Part shown: one piece after another, positions 8,481-18,124 of the stretch
Layout: every line of letters starts with the position of its first letter
Position numbering within the stretch: the stretch's first letter is position 1
Source: Lachnospiraceae bacterium NC2008
Lineage (GTDB): Bacteria > Bacillota > Clostridia > Lachnospirales > Lachnospiraceae
DNA length: 64,000 bases
Assembly: GCA_000687675.1 (NCBI GenBank)
Contig: JHWS01000005.1
Location: 243,649-307,648, forward strand
Reading direction: 5' to 3'
Made by a program: the position numbers and the translations under genes
The notes under the pieces: model-generated
What the model was told of the DNA's origin: nothing
Database searches by the model: none
What the model saw: only the letters and a program-made list of their open reading frames with translations

Positions 8481-9559
8481 GTCGAATCTTAATTCTTGCA
8501 AATAATGATGTAGGTCTCTATCAGTTTAGAAAAGAACTGATAGGAGAGCTGCTTAAAGATAATGAAGTAATCATATCTCTTCCAAAGGGAAAGTTAGTAA
8601 AACCCCTTATGGAGGCAGGATGTAAATTCTTAAATACTCCTGTTGATCGTAGAGGTATTAATCCGGTTACAGATATAAAACTATTTTCAAAGTATTTTAA
8701 TATGCTTGGTAAGGTTAAGCCTGACCTTGTTATTACTTATACTATAAAACCTAATATATATGGCGGCCTGGCAGCGAGACTTAAGAAGGTGCCATATGCA
8801 GTTAATATAACAGGACTTGGAACAGCTTTTGAAGGAAACGAGCTTCTTAGAAAGTTTGTTACTATTATGTATAATGTTGCTCTTAAAAAAGCAAAAGTTG
8901 TTTTCTTTGAAAATAGTTCAAATCGTGAACTATTTGTAAATGAAGGAATAGTTCCAAAGAGAAGAACCTGTTTATTAAACGGAGCGGGGGTAAATCTTGA
9001 ACACTATAGCTTTGCAGACTATCCAGCGGATAATGAAGAATTCAGATTTTTATTTGTTGGAAGAGTTATGAAAGAAAAGGGAATAGATGAACTATTCCAG
9101 GCTATGAATAAACTTTCTTCTGAAGGTTATAACTGTAAACTTGATGTCCTTGGTGGCTATGAAGAAGACTATAAGGACAAGATGGATGAATATGAAAAGG
9201 CAGGCTGGTTAACCTACCACGGTTATCAGGAAGATGTAAGACCTTTTATACATAAGGCCCATGCATTTGTTTTACCATCATGGCATGAAGGAATGGCTAA
9301 TACTAATCTTGAATGCGCTTCAAGCGGAAGACCGGTTATTACAACTAATATTCCTGGCTGCAAGGAAGCGGTGGAAGACGGCCTTACAGGTTTTCTTACT
9401 AGGGTTAAAGATGAAAAAAGTCTTGCAGATGCTATGAGAAAGATGATGAATCTAACTGTAGAAGAAAGAAGCGAGATGGGAAAACTTGGAAGAGAACGTA
9501 TGATAGAGCATTTTGATAAGAAGAAGGTTGTTGAAAAAACAATCAAACATCTTAAGTAG
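8477..9559 (+). CDS. GT4-family glycosyltransferase (PglA-like)
   Basis: A 360-residue cytosolic glycosyltransferase with the GT-B fold. The C-terminal half shows FLFVGRVMKEKGIDEL and the GT4 nucleotide-sugar signature PSWHEGMANTNLECASSGRP; the E-x7-E motif is visible there. The N-terminal half has VITYTIKPNIYGGLAAR, common in UDP-GalNAc or related transferases that extend polyprenyl-linked bacillosamine. It overlaps the acyltransferase gene by 4 bases, so the two are translationally coupled. It is the last gene of the cassette and converges with an AraC regulator. Confidence 0.92.
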   Translation: MSRILILANNDVGLYQFRKELIGELLKDNEVIISLPKGKLVKPLMEAGCKFLNTPVDRRGINPVTDIKLFSKYFNMLGKVKPDLVITYTIKPNIYGGLAARLKKVPYAVNITGLGTAFEGNELLRKFVTIMYNVALKKAKVVFFENSSNRELFVNEGIVPKRRTCLLNGAGVNLEHYSFADYPADNEEFRFLFVGRVMKEKGIDELFQAMNKLSSEGYNCKLDVLGGYEEDYKDKMDEYEKAGWLTYHGYQEDVRPFIHKAHAFVLPSWHEGMANTNLECASSGRPVITTNIPGCKEAVEDGLTGFLTRVKDEKSLADAMRKMMNLTVEERSEMGKLGRERMIEHFDKKKVVEKTIKHLK

Positions 9560-9564
9560 CTCTT

Positions 9565-10320
9565 TTATAAACTTTTATCTCTCATTATTGTAGTTTGATA
9601 GTGAGCATTTCTATATCTCTTTGGACTGTCGTTATAATATTTTTTAAAGACTCTGGCGAAGTGGCTGTAAGAAGAAAAATGCAGTATATCTGATATTTCT
9701 GCAACAGAAAAATCAGACAGACTAAGCATATTCTCTGCAGCTTCCATACGCCTATCCATAACATATTCGGTAATATTCTTACCAACTTCTCTTTTAAATA
9801 GTACAGATAAATAAGACTCATTAAGACCAACCATATCCGCAAGCTCTGTAACAAGTATAGCTTCGTGGAGGTGGTATTGTATGTAGTCCATGCACTGAAC
9901 AACTGGCTTTGAAAATACGTGAGCTTTTTTAACTGTAGCAACCTGCTTGGTGAAGTATTCAGTAACTTCAAGTCTTAGGGCAGCCTGCTCTTCGTATGTT
10001 TTCAACTTATCCCCTCTTCTTATGAACAGGTCACTGGCATTGTAAGCCTTCTCAGGATCCATACCTCCTTCAATAGCAAATCTTGTGCAGAGGGTTATGT
10101 GACATATATTTAGATAGAGCATATTGGTTACAGGGTTATCAGAAAGATGACCTGCACTTCCTGATTCCATAAGCTTTTTTGTTTGTTCAACCGATCTTAA
10201 ATCACCATCTTTTAAGTAAACAAACTGCATCATATCTTCACTGTATCCGTGATGATGGAAGTTGTTTTCTCTGTTTGTATATTCCAGGTATGCAACCTGT
10301 TTATCCATACTTTCTTTCAT
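9565..10320 (-). CDS. AraC-family transcriptional regulator
   Basis: A 251-residue protein on the minus strand. The C-terminal 100 residues hold the double helix-turn-helix of AraC/XylS (ADMVGLNESYLSVLFKREVG, then the second helix pair in FSSYSHFARVFKKYYNDSP). The N-terminal part (about 1-145) is helical and of unknown ligand; it has no cupin signature. It is divergent from the MATE transporter gene and so may control it. The stop lies only 5 bases from the stop of the convergent GT4 gene, with no obvious terminator between. Confidence 0.88.
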   Translation of the reverse strand: MKESMDKQVAYLEYTNRENNFHHHGYSEDMMQFVYLKDGDLRSVEQTKKLMESGSAGHLSDNPVTNMLYLNICHITLCTRFAIEGGMDPEKAYNASDLFIRRGDKLKTYEEQAALRLEVTEYFTKQVATVKKAHVFSKPVVQCMDYIQYHLHEAILVTELADMVGLNESYLSVLFKREVGKNITEYVMDRRMEAAENMLSLSDFSVAEISDILHFSSYSHFARVFKKYYNDSPKRYRNAHYQTTIMRDKSL

Positions 10321-10518
10321 AAGAGACCCTCATAAATAAAGCATAAATCTCGTTTCAGTGTTAAATAGTACGAAATTAGTGTAAGTGGAATTCTTATTAT
10401 ATATATATCGTATCATATAAATAAAAAGAGACAAGATATTTGACTAAAATATAAGATATGTGCTGTAAATGCTTTCGGCTTTTTGCTTTAATTAGCCTCA
10501 GAAAGGCGGAATCAAGAT

Positions 10519-11910
10519 ATGAAAAATGCAATTAAAATGACAGAAGGAAACATATTTAAATGTATCATATACTTTGCAATTCCAATTCTTGTTGGAAACA
10601 TATTTCAGCAGTTATATAACGTAGCTGACGTTGCCATCATAGGCCATATCTTAGGAGATGATGCCTTAGCAGCAGTTGGTGCAGTAACACCTGTATATGG
10701 ACTTCTTATTGGACTTGCAAGCGGTATTACCAATGGATTTGCAGTTATCATTGCAAGATTCTTTGGAGCTGATAATGAAAAAGAGATGAACAAGTCGGTA
10801 GCTCTTACTTATGTATTATCAGGCATCATGGCACTAATCCTTACGATGGTAAGTCTGATTTATATAAGACCTCTTATGAAGTACTTAAATACTCCTGATG
10901 AGATTATTGATAACTCAGTTGCTTACATGAGAATAATTGTTATATTCCTTGTAATTACTATTGCTTACAACATGATGGCAGGTATGATGCGTGCTATAGG
11001 AAACAGCAAGGCACCACTTTATTTCCTTGTAATATCAACATTAATCAATGTTGGTCTCGACTTCCTTCTTGTTAAAGGATTCAATATGGGAGTTGAAGGA
11101 GCAGCATATGCAACAGTTATATCTCAGGGAATTGCTGTTGTACTTTGCTTTATATACGCTCTTAATAAGTGTAACTTCCTTATATTCAGAAAAAAGAACC
11201 TGTCATGGGATGGAGCTCTTATTATAGAACTTGTTAATACTGGACTTTCAATGGGACTTATGTATGCCATCGTATCTGTTGGATCAATTATCTTACAGGG
11301 AGCTGTTAACAGCTTTGGTAAGGCAACAATTACTGCCCATACAGCAGCAAGAAAGATTGATGACATATTTATGATGCTTCTTGGTACAACAGCTATGGCA
11401 TCTTCAACATTTGCCAGCCAGAACTTTGGAGCAGGTAAGATGGACAGAGTTAAGAATGGTATTAAGTGCAGCATACTTATTGCTGAATTTTGGAGCCTGC
11501 TTTCATTAGTTATAGCACTAGCATTTAGAAAGCCACTTATTCAGTCTCTTACTAATACATCAAATCCAGAAGTAATAGCAACAGCATCAAAATATATCCT
11601 TTGGAATATACCTTTCTTCTTCGTACTTAGTATACTTCTTGTACTTAGAAGCAGCCTTCAGGGAGTTGGCAGAAAGATTGTTCCTATTACAGGCAGTATA
11701 GTTGAGTTTGTTATGAAAGTAGTTGCTGTTAAGTTCCTTGCACCATGGCTTGGATACTTTGGAATCTGTATACTTGAGCCTATTATCTGGATTGTATGTG
11801 CGCTTATAGTAATAGGAGACTTCATAGTATTTACAAAACAGATTAAAGATAAGGGAGTAAAGATACGGAAACAGCAGAGAATAAGGGCTAAGTGGCAGCC
11901 ACAGTCATAA
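10519..11910 (+). CDS. MATE-family multidrug/sodium antiporter
   Basis: A 463-residue inner-membrane protein with twelve hydrophobic segments in two six-helix halves. Family sequences are seen at the start (IPILVGNIFQQLYNVADVAIIG) and in the second half (STFASQNFGAGK). MATE pumps export cationic drugs in exchange for Na+ or H+. The substrate is unknown. It is transcribed away from the AraC regulator gene, and a small gcct/aggc hairpin lies just before the start codon. The gene ends in a terminator. Confidence 0.93.
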   Translation: MKNAIKMTEGNIFKCIIYFAIPILVGNIFQQLYNVADVAIIGHILGDDALAAVGAVTPVYGLLIGLASGITNGFAVIIARFFGADNEKEMNKSVALTYVLSGIMALILTMVSLIYIRPLMKYLNTPDEIIDNSVAYMRIIVIFLVITIAYNMMAGMMRAIGNSKAPLYFLVISTLINVGLDFLLVKGFNMGVEGAAYATVISQGIAVVLCFIYALNKCNFLIFRKKNLSWDGALIIELVNTGLSMGLMYAIVSVGSIILQGAVNSFGKATITAHTAARKIDDIFMMLLGTTAMASSTFASQNFGAGKMDRVKNGIKCSILIAEFWSLLSLVIALAFRKPLIQSLTNTSNPEVIATASKYILWNIPFFFVLSILLVLRSSLQGVGRKIVPITGSIVEFVMKVVAVKFLAPWLGYFGICILEPIIWIVCALIVIGDFIVFTKQIKDKGVKIRKQQRIRAKWQPQS

Positions 11911-11942
11911 GCTTCTTCATAATATTAAAAATATATAAAAAC

Positions 11943-11978
11943 AAAAAATGCCAGACAGGAAACTGTTTGGTATTTTTT
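11943..11978 (+). terminator. Rho-independent terminator of the MATE gene
   Basis: A 16-bp stem with two G-U pairs (atgccagacag / ctgtttggtat plus A-T extension), a 4-base loop and a run of seven T. Confidence 0.88.
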
Positions 11979-12000
11979 TGAGTACAATCCGGGATATATG

Positions 12001-12029
12001 TTGACAGATTATATTGCGTAAAATATAAT
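12001..12029 (+). promoter_or_regulatory. Consensus sigma-A promoter of pflB
   Basis: A perfect TTGACA (12001-12006), a 17-base spacer, and a perfect TATAAT (12024-12029). Transcription should start near 12036, giving a leader of about 265 bases before pflB. A strong constitutive promoter is expected for this abundant fermentation enzyme. Confidence 0.9.
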
Positions 12030-12035
12030 TGCATT

Positions 12036-12302
12036 AAAGATAAGAAAAGCAAAGAAACAGTAGTTACAGGATTTTAAGGGGAGAAAAAACACTCTCTACC
12101 TGGCGGTAAAAATGAGTGTTATGTAACCCTGAAAGCCCACGGTAGCAAGGCGTTCGTTAATTGACACCCCATAGGCTATATGCTATACTTTCAAGTGCTG
12201 ACCTTATCAGGTAACTAGCGTAAATTTGGTAATTGAGTATTGTTATTCATAACAATATTTTAAATACAAATTAATTTTTAAAATAAACAAGGAGGAAAGA
12301 AC
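12036..12302 (+). promoter_or_regulatory. Long structured 5' leader of pflB, class not recognised
   Basis: This 265-base leader contains no good ORF. It has a 7-bp hairpin aacactc (12088-12094) / gagtgtt (12114-12120) bearing the loop cctggcggtaaa; a 6-bp stem gttaca (12063-12068) / tgtaac (12122-12127) that encloses it; an alternative partner for the same left arm, gtaact at 12211-12216 (agttac 12062-12067); and a late AT hairpin 12238-12245/12250-12257. The RBS aaggagg follows. I compared it from memory with ZTP, THF, glycine, SAM and fluoride classes and found no match. It could be a riboswitch, a stability element, or neither. Confidence 0.5.
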
Positions 12303-14588
12303 ATGTTGTTAGAGAATCAGGCATGGGAATCATTCAAAGGTAGACTTTGGAGAGAAGAATGTAACGTAAGAGACTTCATCCAGAAGAACTACACAATGTA
12401 CAATGGCGATGAAAGCTTCCTTGAAGGACCTACAGAAGCTACAAACAAGCTCTGGGGCAAGCTTCAGGAACTTCAGAAGGCAGAGAGAGAAAACGGTGGT
12501 GTTCTTAAAGAGGACGCTGACGTAGTATCTTCAATCAATGCATATGCACCAGGATACATCGATGAGTCATTAAAGGATCTTGAGCAGGTTGTAGGTCTTC
12601 AGACAGACGAACCACTTAAGAGAGCATTTATGCCATACGGTGGTATCAAGATGGCTGAAGAAGCACTTGAGATGTACGGATATAAGCCAAATCCAGAACT
12701 TCACAAGGTATTCACAGAATATCATAAGACACACAACGACGCAGTATTTGATGGTTATACACCAGAGATGAGACTTGCTCGTAAGACACATATCGTAACA
12801 GGTCTTCCTGATACATATGGTCGTGGACGTATCGTAGGTGACTACAGAAGAGTTGCTCTTTACGGTATCGATCAGTTAATCGCTTGGAAGGAGCAGGATA
12901 AGCTCTACTGTGGCGATGGAACCATGACAGATGACGTTATTCGTCTTCGTGAAGAAGTTTCAGAACAGATCAAGAGACTTAAAGAAATGAAAGTTATGGC
13001 TCAGTCATACGGATTCGATATTTCTAAGCCAGCTACAAACGCTAAGGAAGCATTCCAGTGGTTATACTTCGGATACCTCGCAGCTATCAAGACACAGAAC
13101 GGCGCTGCTATGTCAGTTGGTCGTATCTCTACATTCCTTGATATCTATGTTGAGAGAGATCTTCAGAAGGGCCTTATCACAGAGTCACAGGCACAGGAAC
13201 TTGTTGACCACTTCGTAATGAAGTTACGTATGGTTAAGTTCGCTCGTATTAAGTCATACAACGAACTCTTCTCAGGTGACCCAGTATGGGCTACACTTGA
13301 TATGGCTGGTATCGGTGTTGATGGACGTTCAATGGTTACAAAGAACGACTTCCGTTTCTTACATACACTTGAGAACATGGGACCTGCACCAGAACCTAAC
13401 TTAACAGTATTCTGGAGCCCAGATCTTCAGGATGGTTTCAAGAAGTATGCTGCTAAGATTTCAGTTACAACATCTTCTATCCAGTATGAGAACGATGATG
13501 TTATGAAGCCAATTTGGGGCGATGACTATGCTATCTGCTGCTGCGTATCTGCAACACAGACAGGTAAGGAGATGCAGTTCTTCGGAGCTAGAGCTAACCT
13601 TGCTAAGGCACTTCTTTACGCTATCAACGGTGGTAAAGATGAGAACCCTAAGTTTGCTGATAAAGAAACAGGTGAACCACTTCAGGTTGCTCCAGAATGG
13701 GCTCCTATCACAGATGAGTACCTTGATTATGACAAGGTAGTCGCTAAGTATAAGGTTGCACTTGATTGGTTAGCAGGACTTTATGTAAATATCCTCAACC
13801 TTATCCACTACATGCATGATAAGTATTACTATGAATCAGCTGAATTAGCTCTTATCGATACAGACCTTCGTCGTACATTTGCTACAGGTATCGCAGGTTT
13901 CTCACACGTTATCGATTCACTTTCAGCTATTAAGTATGCAAAGGTTAAAGTAATCAGAAACGAGAAGACAGGCCTTGCTGAGCACTTCGAAATCGAAGGC
14001 GACTTCCCTAAGTATGGTAACGATGATGACCGTGCAGATAACATCGGTGTATGGCTCCTTCACGAGTTCATCTCTGACATCAAGAAGAGACATACATATA
14101 GAAATGCTGAGCCTACAACATCACTTCTTACTATTACATCTAACGTTGTATATGGTAAGTTCACAGGTGAGCTTCCTAACGGACGTCCAGCTTGGACACC
14201 ATTCTCACCAGGTGCTAACCCAGCATACGGTGCTGAGACATCGGGTCTTCTTGCATCACTTAACTCAGTTGCTAAGATTCCATATGAGTGGTCACTTGAT
14301 GGTATTTCTAATACTCAGACAATTAACCCAGGTGCTCTTGGTAACGATGATAACGAGCGTGCAGATAAGCTTGTAGGAGCTCTTGACGGATACTTCTCAC
14401 AGGGTGCTCATCACCTTAACGTTAACGTATTCGGTATTGAGAAGCTTCGTGATGCACAGGCTCATCCAGAGAAGCCAGAATATGCTAACTTCACAATTCG
14501 TGTATCTGGTTACGCTGTTAAGTTCATCAACCTTACTAAGGAACAGCAGGATGATGTAATCTCAAGAACATTCCATGATCACCTTTAA
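12303..14588 (+). CDS. pflB: Formate C-acetyltransferase (pyruvate formate-lyase)
   Basis: A 761-residue glycyl-radical enzyme that splits pyruvate and CoA into acetyl-CoA and formate in the anaerobic cytosol. The catalytic cysteine pair is C413-C414 in [10 protein letters not shown], and the radical glycine is G736 in RVSGYAV, 25 residues from the C-terminus. Length matches the family (about 750-760). The RBS aaggaggaaag fits the ATG. Codon use is more strongly biased (many gct, gtt and aca codons) than that of neighbours, fitting high expression. It is followed by a strong terminator and then by its activase gene. Confidence 0.98.
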   Translation: MLLENQAWESFKGRLWREECNVRDFIQKNYTMYNGDESFLEGPTEATNKLWGKLQELQKAERENGGVLKEDADVVSSINAYAPGYIDESLKDLEQVVGLQTDEPLKRAFMPYGGIKMAEEALEMYGYKPNPELHKVFTEYHKTHNDAVFDGYTPEMRLARKTHIVTGLPDTYGRGRIVGDYRRVALYGIDQLIAWKEQDKLYCGDGTMTDDVIRLREEVSEQIKRLKEMKVMAQSYGFDISKPATNAKEAFQWLYFGYLAAIKTQNGAAMSVGRISTFLDIYVERDLQKGLITESQAQELVDHFVMKLRMVKFARIKSYNELFSGDPVWATLDMAGIGVDGRSMVTKNDFRFLHTLENMGPAPEPNLTVFWSPDLQDGFKKYAAKISVTTSSIQYENDDVMKPIWGDDYAICCCVSATQTGKEMQFFGARANLAKALLYAINGGKDENPKFADKETGEPLQVAPEWAPITDEYLDYDKVVAKYKVALDWLAGLYVNILNLIHYMHDKYYYESAELALIDTDLRRTFATGIAGFSHVIDSLSAIKYAKVKVIRNEKTGLAEHFEIEGDFPKYGNDDDRADNIGVWLLHEFISDIKKRHTYRNAEPTTSLLTITSNVVYGKFTGELPNGRPAWTPFSPGANPAYGAETSGLLASLNSVAKIPYEWSLDGISNTQTINPGALGNDDNERADKLVGALDGYFSQGAHHLNVNVFGIEKLRDAQAHPEKPEYANFTIRVSGYAVKFINLTKEQQDDVISRTFHDHL

Positions 14589-14626
14589 TTAGATGATTCT
14601 TCGGAATAATTGATACATTAATTCAT

Positions 14627-14664
14627 AGGCCCCAGAGAGTACTACCCCTCTGGGGCCTTTTATA
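14627..14664 (+). terminator. Rho-independent terminator of pflB
   Basis: A perfect 11-bp GC-rich stem (aggccccagag / ctctggggcct) with a 10-base loop and a short T run. It would lower pflA expression relative to pflB. Confidence 0.92.
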
Positions 14665-14759
14665 AAAAAGAAGGTCTGATATTAGAAGAATGAATATATG
14701 AAATATGGGTATTCTTGTAATATTTGATTATGTTTGATAACTAAGAAAGGAATATGAGT

Positions 14760-15512
14760 ATGAATGATGTGAAATTAACAGGCGCAGTTGGTATGGTTCA
14801 TTCTACAGAAAGCTTTGGTGGAGCTGATGGACCAGGACTTAGATATATCTTCTTTATGCAGGGCTGCAAAATGAGATGTAAGTACTGCCATAATCCAGAG
14901 ACATGGAGTATGGATGGTGGTACACCTATGAAAGCTGAGGAAGCTATCGAGAAAGCTCTTAGATACGAAACATATTGGAGAAATGGTGGCGGTATCACAG
15001 TAAGTGGTGGTGAAGCTCTTCTTCAGATTGATTTCCTTATTGATCTTTTCAAAGTTGCAAAATCAAAGGGTATCAATACTTGCCTCGATACATCAGGTAA
15101 TCCATTTACAAGAGAAGAGCCATTCTTCTCAAAGTTCAATGAACTAATGGGACTTACAGATCTCTTTATTCTTGATATTAAGCAGATTGATCTTGGTAAG
15201 CATAAAGAACTTACAGGATTTACTAATGAGAATATCCTTGACCTTGCATCATATCTTTCAGACAATGGAAAGCCAATGTGGATTCGTCACGTGCTTGTAC
15301 CAGGTATAACTACAGATGAAGGAGACCTTACAAAACTTGCTGAGTTTATTAAGACTCTTAAGACTGTAGAAAGAACAGAAGTGCTACCATATCATACTCT
15401 TGGTGTGGCTCAGTACAAGAAGATGGGTATACCTTATGCCCTTGATGGAGTAACACCACCAAGCAAGGAAGAAATTGCAAAGGCAAAAGAAATTCTTGGA
15501 ATAACAAAATAG
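14760..15512 (+). CDS. pflA: Pyruvate formate-lyase-activating enzyme (radical SAM)
   Basis: A 250-residue radical-SAM protein that installs the glycyl radical on PflB. The 4Fe-4S motif C-x3-C-x2-C is in GCKMRCKYCHNPETW, with the SAM GGE motif in VSGGEALL. I chose the second ATG (14760) because aaagga lies 8 bases before it; the first ATG at 14754 is only 2 bases from that element and would add Met-Ser. It is about 170 bases after pflB and behind the pflB terminator, so it may use its own promoter or read-through. Confidence 0.96.
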   Translation: MNDVKLTGAVGMVHSTESFGGADGPGLRYIFFMQGCKMRCKYCHNPETWSMDGGTPMKAEEAIEKALRYETYWRNGGGITVSGGEALLQIDFLIDLFKVAKSKGINTCLDTSGNPFTREEPFFSKFNELMGLTDLFILDIKQIDLGKHKELTGFTNENILDLASYLSDNGKPMWIRHVLVPGITTDEGDLTKLAEFIKTLKTVERTEVLPYHTLGVAQYKKMGIPYALDGVTPPSKEEIAKAKEILGITK

Positions 15513-15522
15513 GTTTAGAAAT

Positions 15523-15548
15523 AGGACGTAGTTATCTGCGTCCTTTTA
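15523..15548 (+). terminator. Rho-independent terminator of pflA
   Basis: A 9-bp stem with one G-U pair (aggacgtag / ctgcgtcct), loop ttat, tail tttt. Confidence 0.8.
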
Positions 15549-15622
15549 CTTATTCTTTTTGAATAAGATATGATATCAGTAATACGTAAAAATGTGGGGA
15601 ATAGAACAAAAGGAGGTTATAT

Positions 15623-17371
15623 ATGATTCTTGATAAGATTAACTCACCAGAAGATCTTAAGAAACTGCCTATTGAAGAACTTGATGATTTAGCAGCAGAG
15701 ATAAGACAGGGACTTATGAATAGATTGTCTAAAATAGGAGGACATTTTGGACCTAACTTTGGTATTGTTGAAGCTACCATAGCTCTTCACTATGTTTTTA
15801 ACTCACCAGTGGACAAATTCGTTTTTGATGTATCGCATCAATGTTATACCCATAAGATATTAACTGGAAGAAAATATGGCTATTTTGATGATTCTCGATT
15901 TAACGACATATCAGGCTATACAAACCCAGATGAAAGTGTTCATGATTTCTTTAATATAGGACATACATCTACATCTGTAAGCCTTGCCTGCGGCCTTGCC
16001 AAAGGAAGAGACTTAAGAGGGGCTAAGGAGAATATCATAGCTATAATCGGTGATGGTTCATTAAGTGGCGGAGAAGCTCTTGAAGGACTTGATTTTGCAT
16101 CTGAATTAAAAAGCAATTTTATCATAGTTGTTAATGATAATGATATGTCCATAGCAGAAAATCATGGTGGACTATACAGTAATCTTAGAGCTTTAAGAGA
16201 AAGTGGCGGAAAAAGCGAATGTAACCTGTTTAAGGCTATGGGACTTGACTATATCTATGTTAATGATGGCAATGATATTTCCAGCCTTATTCAGGCATTT
16301 AATAAGGTTAAAGATATTGACCACCCGGTAGTAGTTCATATTAATACCCAAAAGGGTAAGGGATATAAGTACGCAGAAACTAATAGAGAAGAGTGGCACT
16401 GGCACAGCCCTTTTGACCCAGAAACAGGCGCTCCAAAGGGTGGATATAATGGAGAATCCTATGAAGGAAATACCTGTCAGTATCTTCTTGATAAGATGAA
16501 AAAAGATGAAAAAGTTGTTACTCTTGTTGCAGCAGTACCTGTAGTTATTGGCTTCACAGAAGATAAGAGAAAGGAAGCTGGAAGTCAGTTTGTTGATGTG
16601 GGAATAGCGGAAGAGCATGCTGTAGCTATGGCATCTGGTATAGCTAAGAATGGTGGCAAGCCGATATTTGCAACTAACTCAACATTCTTCCAAAGAACCT
16701 ATGACCAGATATCACAGGACTTATGTATTAATGGCAATGCTGCAACACTTTTAAATTGCAATGCTTCGGTATATGGATTGAATGATGTTGGACATCTTGG
16801 AATATACGACATACCTATGATGTCTAACATTCCTAATCTTGTATATCTAGCACCTGTTAACTACGAAGAGTATATGGCTATGCTGGACTGGAGTATAGAA
16901 CAGAATCAGTATCCTGTCGCTATCAGGATGCCTTGCGGCCCGGTAAAACATACAGATGAGCAGGTAGATACAGACTATAGCTCTCTTAATAAATATAAAG
17001 TTACTAAAGAAGGCAGCGGTATTGCTATCATAGCACTTGGCAATTTTTATAATATAGGAGAAGATCTTGCAGCAAAGATTGAAGCTGCTACAGGAGTTGA
17101 GCCTACATTAATCAACCCAAGATATATTACAGGTCTTGATACTGAACTTCTTGAAAAACTTAAGACCAATCATACCAAGATTGTGACTTTGGAAGATGGT
17201 ATCCTAAGTGGCGGATTTGGTGAGAAGATAGCAAGCTTTTATGGTCCATCTGAAATAAAGGTATTTAACTATGGATTAAAGAAAGAGTTCTTAGACAGAT
17301 ATAATGTAGAAGATGTTATGCGTGATAATAGAATCGTGCCGGAACTAATTATGGAAGATTTAGGATTATAA
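15623..17371 (+). CDS. dxs: 1-deoxy-D-xylulose-5-phosphate synthase-like TPP enzyme
   Basis: A 582-residue cytosolic enzyme. DXS makes DOXP from pyruvate and glyceraldehyde-3-phosphate, the entry to the MEP isoprenoid pathway and thiamine/pyridoxal synthesis. Family marks: DVSHQCYTHKILTGR near residue 70, the TPP site GDGSLSGGEALEGLDFASE with N at VVNDNDMSIAE, the transketolase centre VGIAEEHAVAMASG, and a C-terminal transferase-type domain. It is shorter than the usual 620 residues, and differs at usually fixed positions (GDGSLSGG rather than GDGALTGG; DVSHQ rather than DVGHQ). It may be a second, divergent DXS-like enzyme. RBS aaaggaggt. Confidence 0.78.
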   Translation: MILDKINSPEDLKKLPIEELDDLAAEIRQGLMNRLSKIGGHFGPNFGIVEATIALHYVFNSPVDKFVFDVSHQCYTHKILTGRKYGYFDDSRFNDISGYTNPDESVHDFFNIGHTSTSVSLACGLAKGRDLRGAKENIIAIIGDGSLSGGEALEGLDFASELKSNFIIVVNDNDMSIAENHGGLYSNLRALRESGGKSECNLFKAMGLDYIYVNDGNDISSLIQAFNKVKDIDHPVVVHINTQKGKGYKYAETNREEWHWHSPFDPETGAPKGGYNGESYEGNTCQYLLDKMKKDEKVVTLVAAVPVVIGFTEDKRKEAGSQFVDVGIAEEHAVAMASGIAKNGGKPIFATNSTFFQRTYDQISQDLCINGNAATLLNCNASVYGLNDVGHLGIYDIPMMSNIPNLVYLAPVNYEEYMAMLDWSIEQNQYPVAIRMPCGPVKHTDEQVDTDYSSLNKYKVTKEGSGIAIIALGNFYNIGEDLAAKIEAATGVEPTLINPRYITGLDTELLEKLKTNHTKIVTLEDGILSGGFGEKIASFYGPSEIKVFNYGLKKEFLDRYNVEDVMRDNRIVPELIMEDLGL

Positions 17372-17412
17372 TTATTAAATTGTTAAAAGTCTGTGAACAA
17401 CAGGCTTTTAAC

Positions 17413-17442
17413 TTGACTTGAATATATTTGATACAATATAAT
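17413..17442 (+). promoter_or_regulatory. Probable sigma-A promoter of the peroxidase gene
   Basis: TTGACT (17413-17418), an 18-base spacer and TATAAT (17437-17442). From the -10 box onward the 15 bases tataattgcattaaa are identical to those of the pflB promoter. Confidence 0.75.
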
Positions 17443-17531
17443 TGCATTAAATCAAATACAAACAAATCTATTTAATAAAGTTAGTGGCATACATGGATAT
17501 GTATAACTAGATAAGAAAGGAAGGATACAAT

Positions 17532-18074
17532 ATGAGTTTTTATGATTATTCAGTACCAGGAGTAGATGGAAAAGATGTTTCTATGTCTGAGTTTAAAGGG
17601 AAGGTGGTTCTTGTTGTAAATACAGCAACAGGATGCGGCTTTACACCTCAGTACGAAGACCTTGAGAATATGTATGAGAAGTACAATCCATCAGGCTTAG
17701 AGATTATTGATGTACCATGCAACCAGTTTGCAGGACAAACACCAGGAACAGACGAAGAAATCAGAAACTTTTGCACACTTAAATATGATACTAAGTTTGT
17801 TCAGATGAAGAAGTCGGATGTTAATGGTGAGAACGAGCTTCCTCTTTACACATTCCTTAAATCAGAAAAAGGATTTGAAGGATTTGGAAAGGGGCCTAAG
17901 GCTCTTGCTATGGGAGTTATGCTTAAGGCTATAGATAAGGATTATAAGAACAATCCTAATATCAAATGGAATTTTACAAAGTTCCTTGTAGACCGTGAGG
18001 GCCAGGTTGTAGCAAGATTTGAACCTCTTGAAGATATGAAAAAAGTTGAAGAAGCAGTGAAGTCGCTGTTATAA
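17532..18074 (+). CDS. Glutathione peroxidase-family thiol peroxidase (Cys type)
   Basis: A 180-residue cytosolic protein of the GPx family. The peroxidatic position is C35 (TATGCGFTPQ), a cysteine rather than selenocysteine; Q68 in the PCNQFAGQ motif and the W-N pair in IKWNFTKF complete the catalytic site. C63 and C81 are candidates for resolving cysteine, so it probably uses thioredoxin. It reduces peroxides in an anaerobe exposed to oxygen. An OhrR-type repressor gene lies 50 bases downstream, which fits peroxide-responsive control. A promoter and a 75-base leader precede it. Confidence 0.93.
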   Translation: MSFYDYSVPGVDGKDVSMSEFKGKVVLVVNTATGCGFTPQYEDLENMYEKYNPSGLEIIDVPCNQFAGQTPGTDEEIRNFCTLKYDTKFVQMKKSDVNGENELPLYTFLKSEKGFEGFGKGPKALAMGVMLKAIDKDYKNNPNIKWNFTKFLVDREGQVVARFEPLEDMKKVEEAVKSLL

Positions 18075-18124
18075 TGTATGGGGGATTAGAAAAGAATAAT
18101 TGAAAGGACATTATTCATAATAAG

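Noticed and set aside
12061..12240. Possible ZTP (pfl) riboswitch before pflB
   Set aside because: The name of that class fits the gene, but its conserved core sequences are not visible; only a ctggcgg stretch is similar.
13522..14376. Extra plus-strand frames inside pflB
   Set aside because: They lie within a highly conserved gene and show no domain or RBS.
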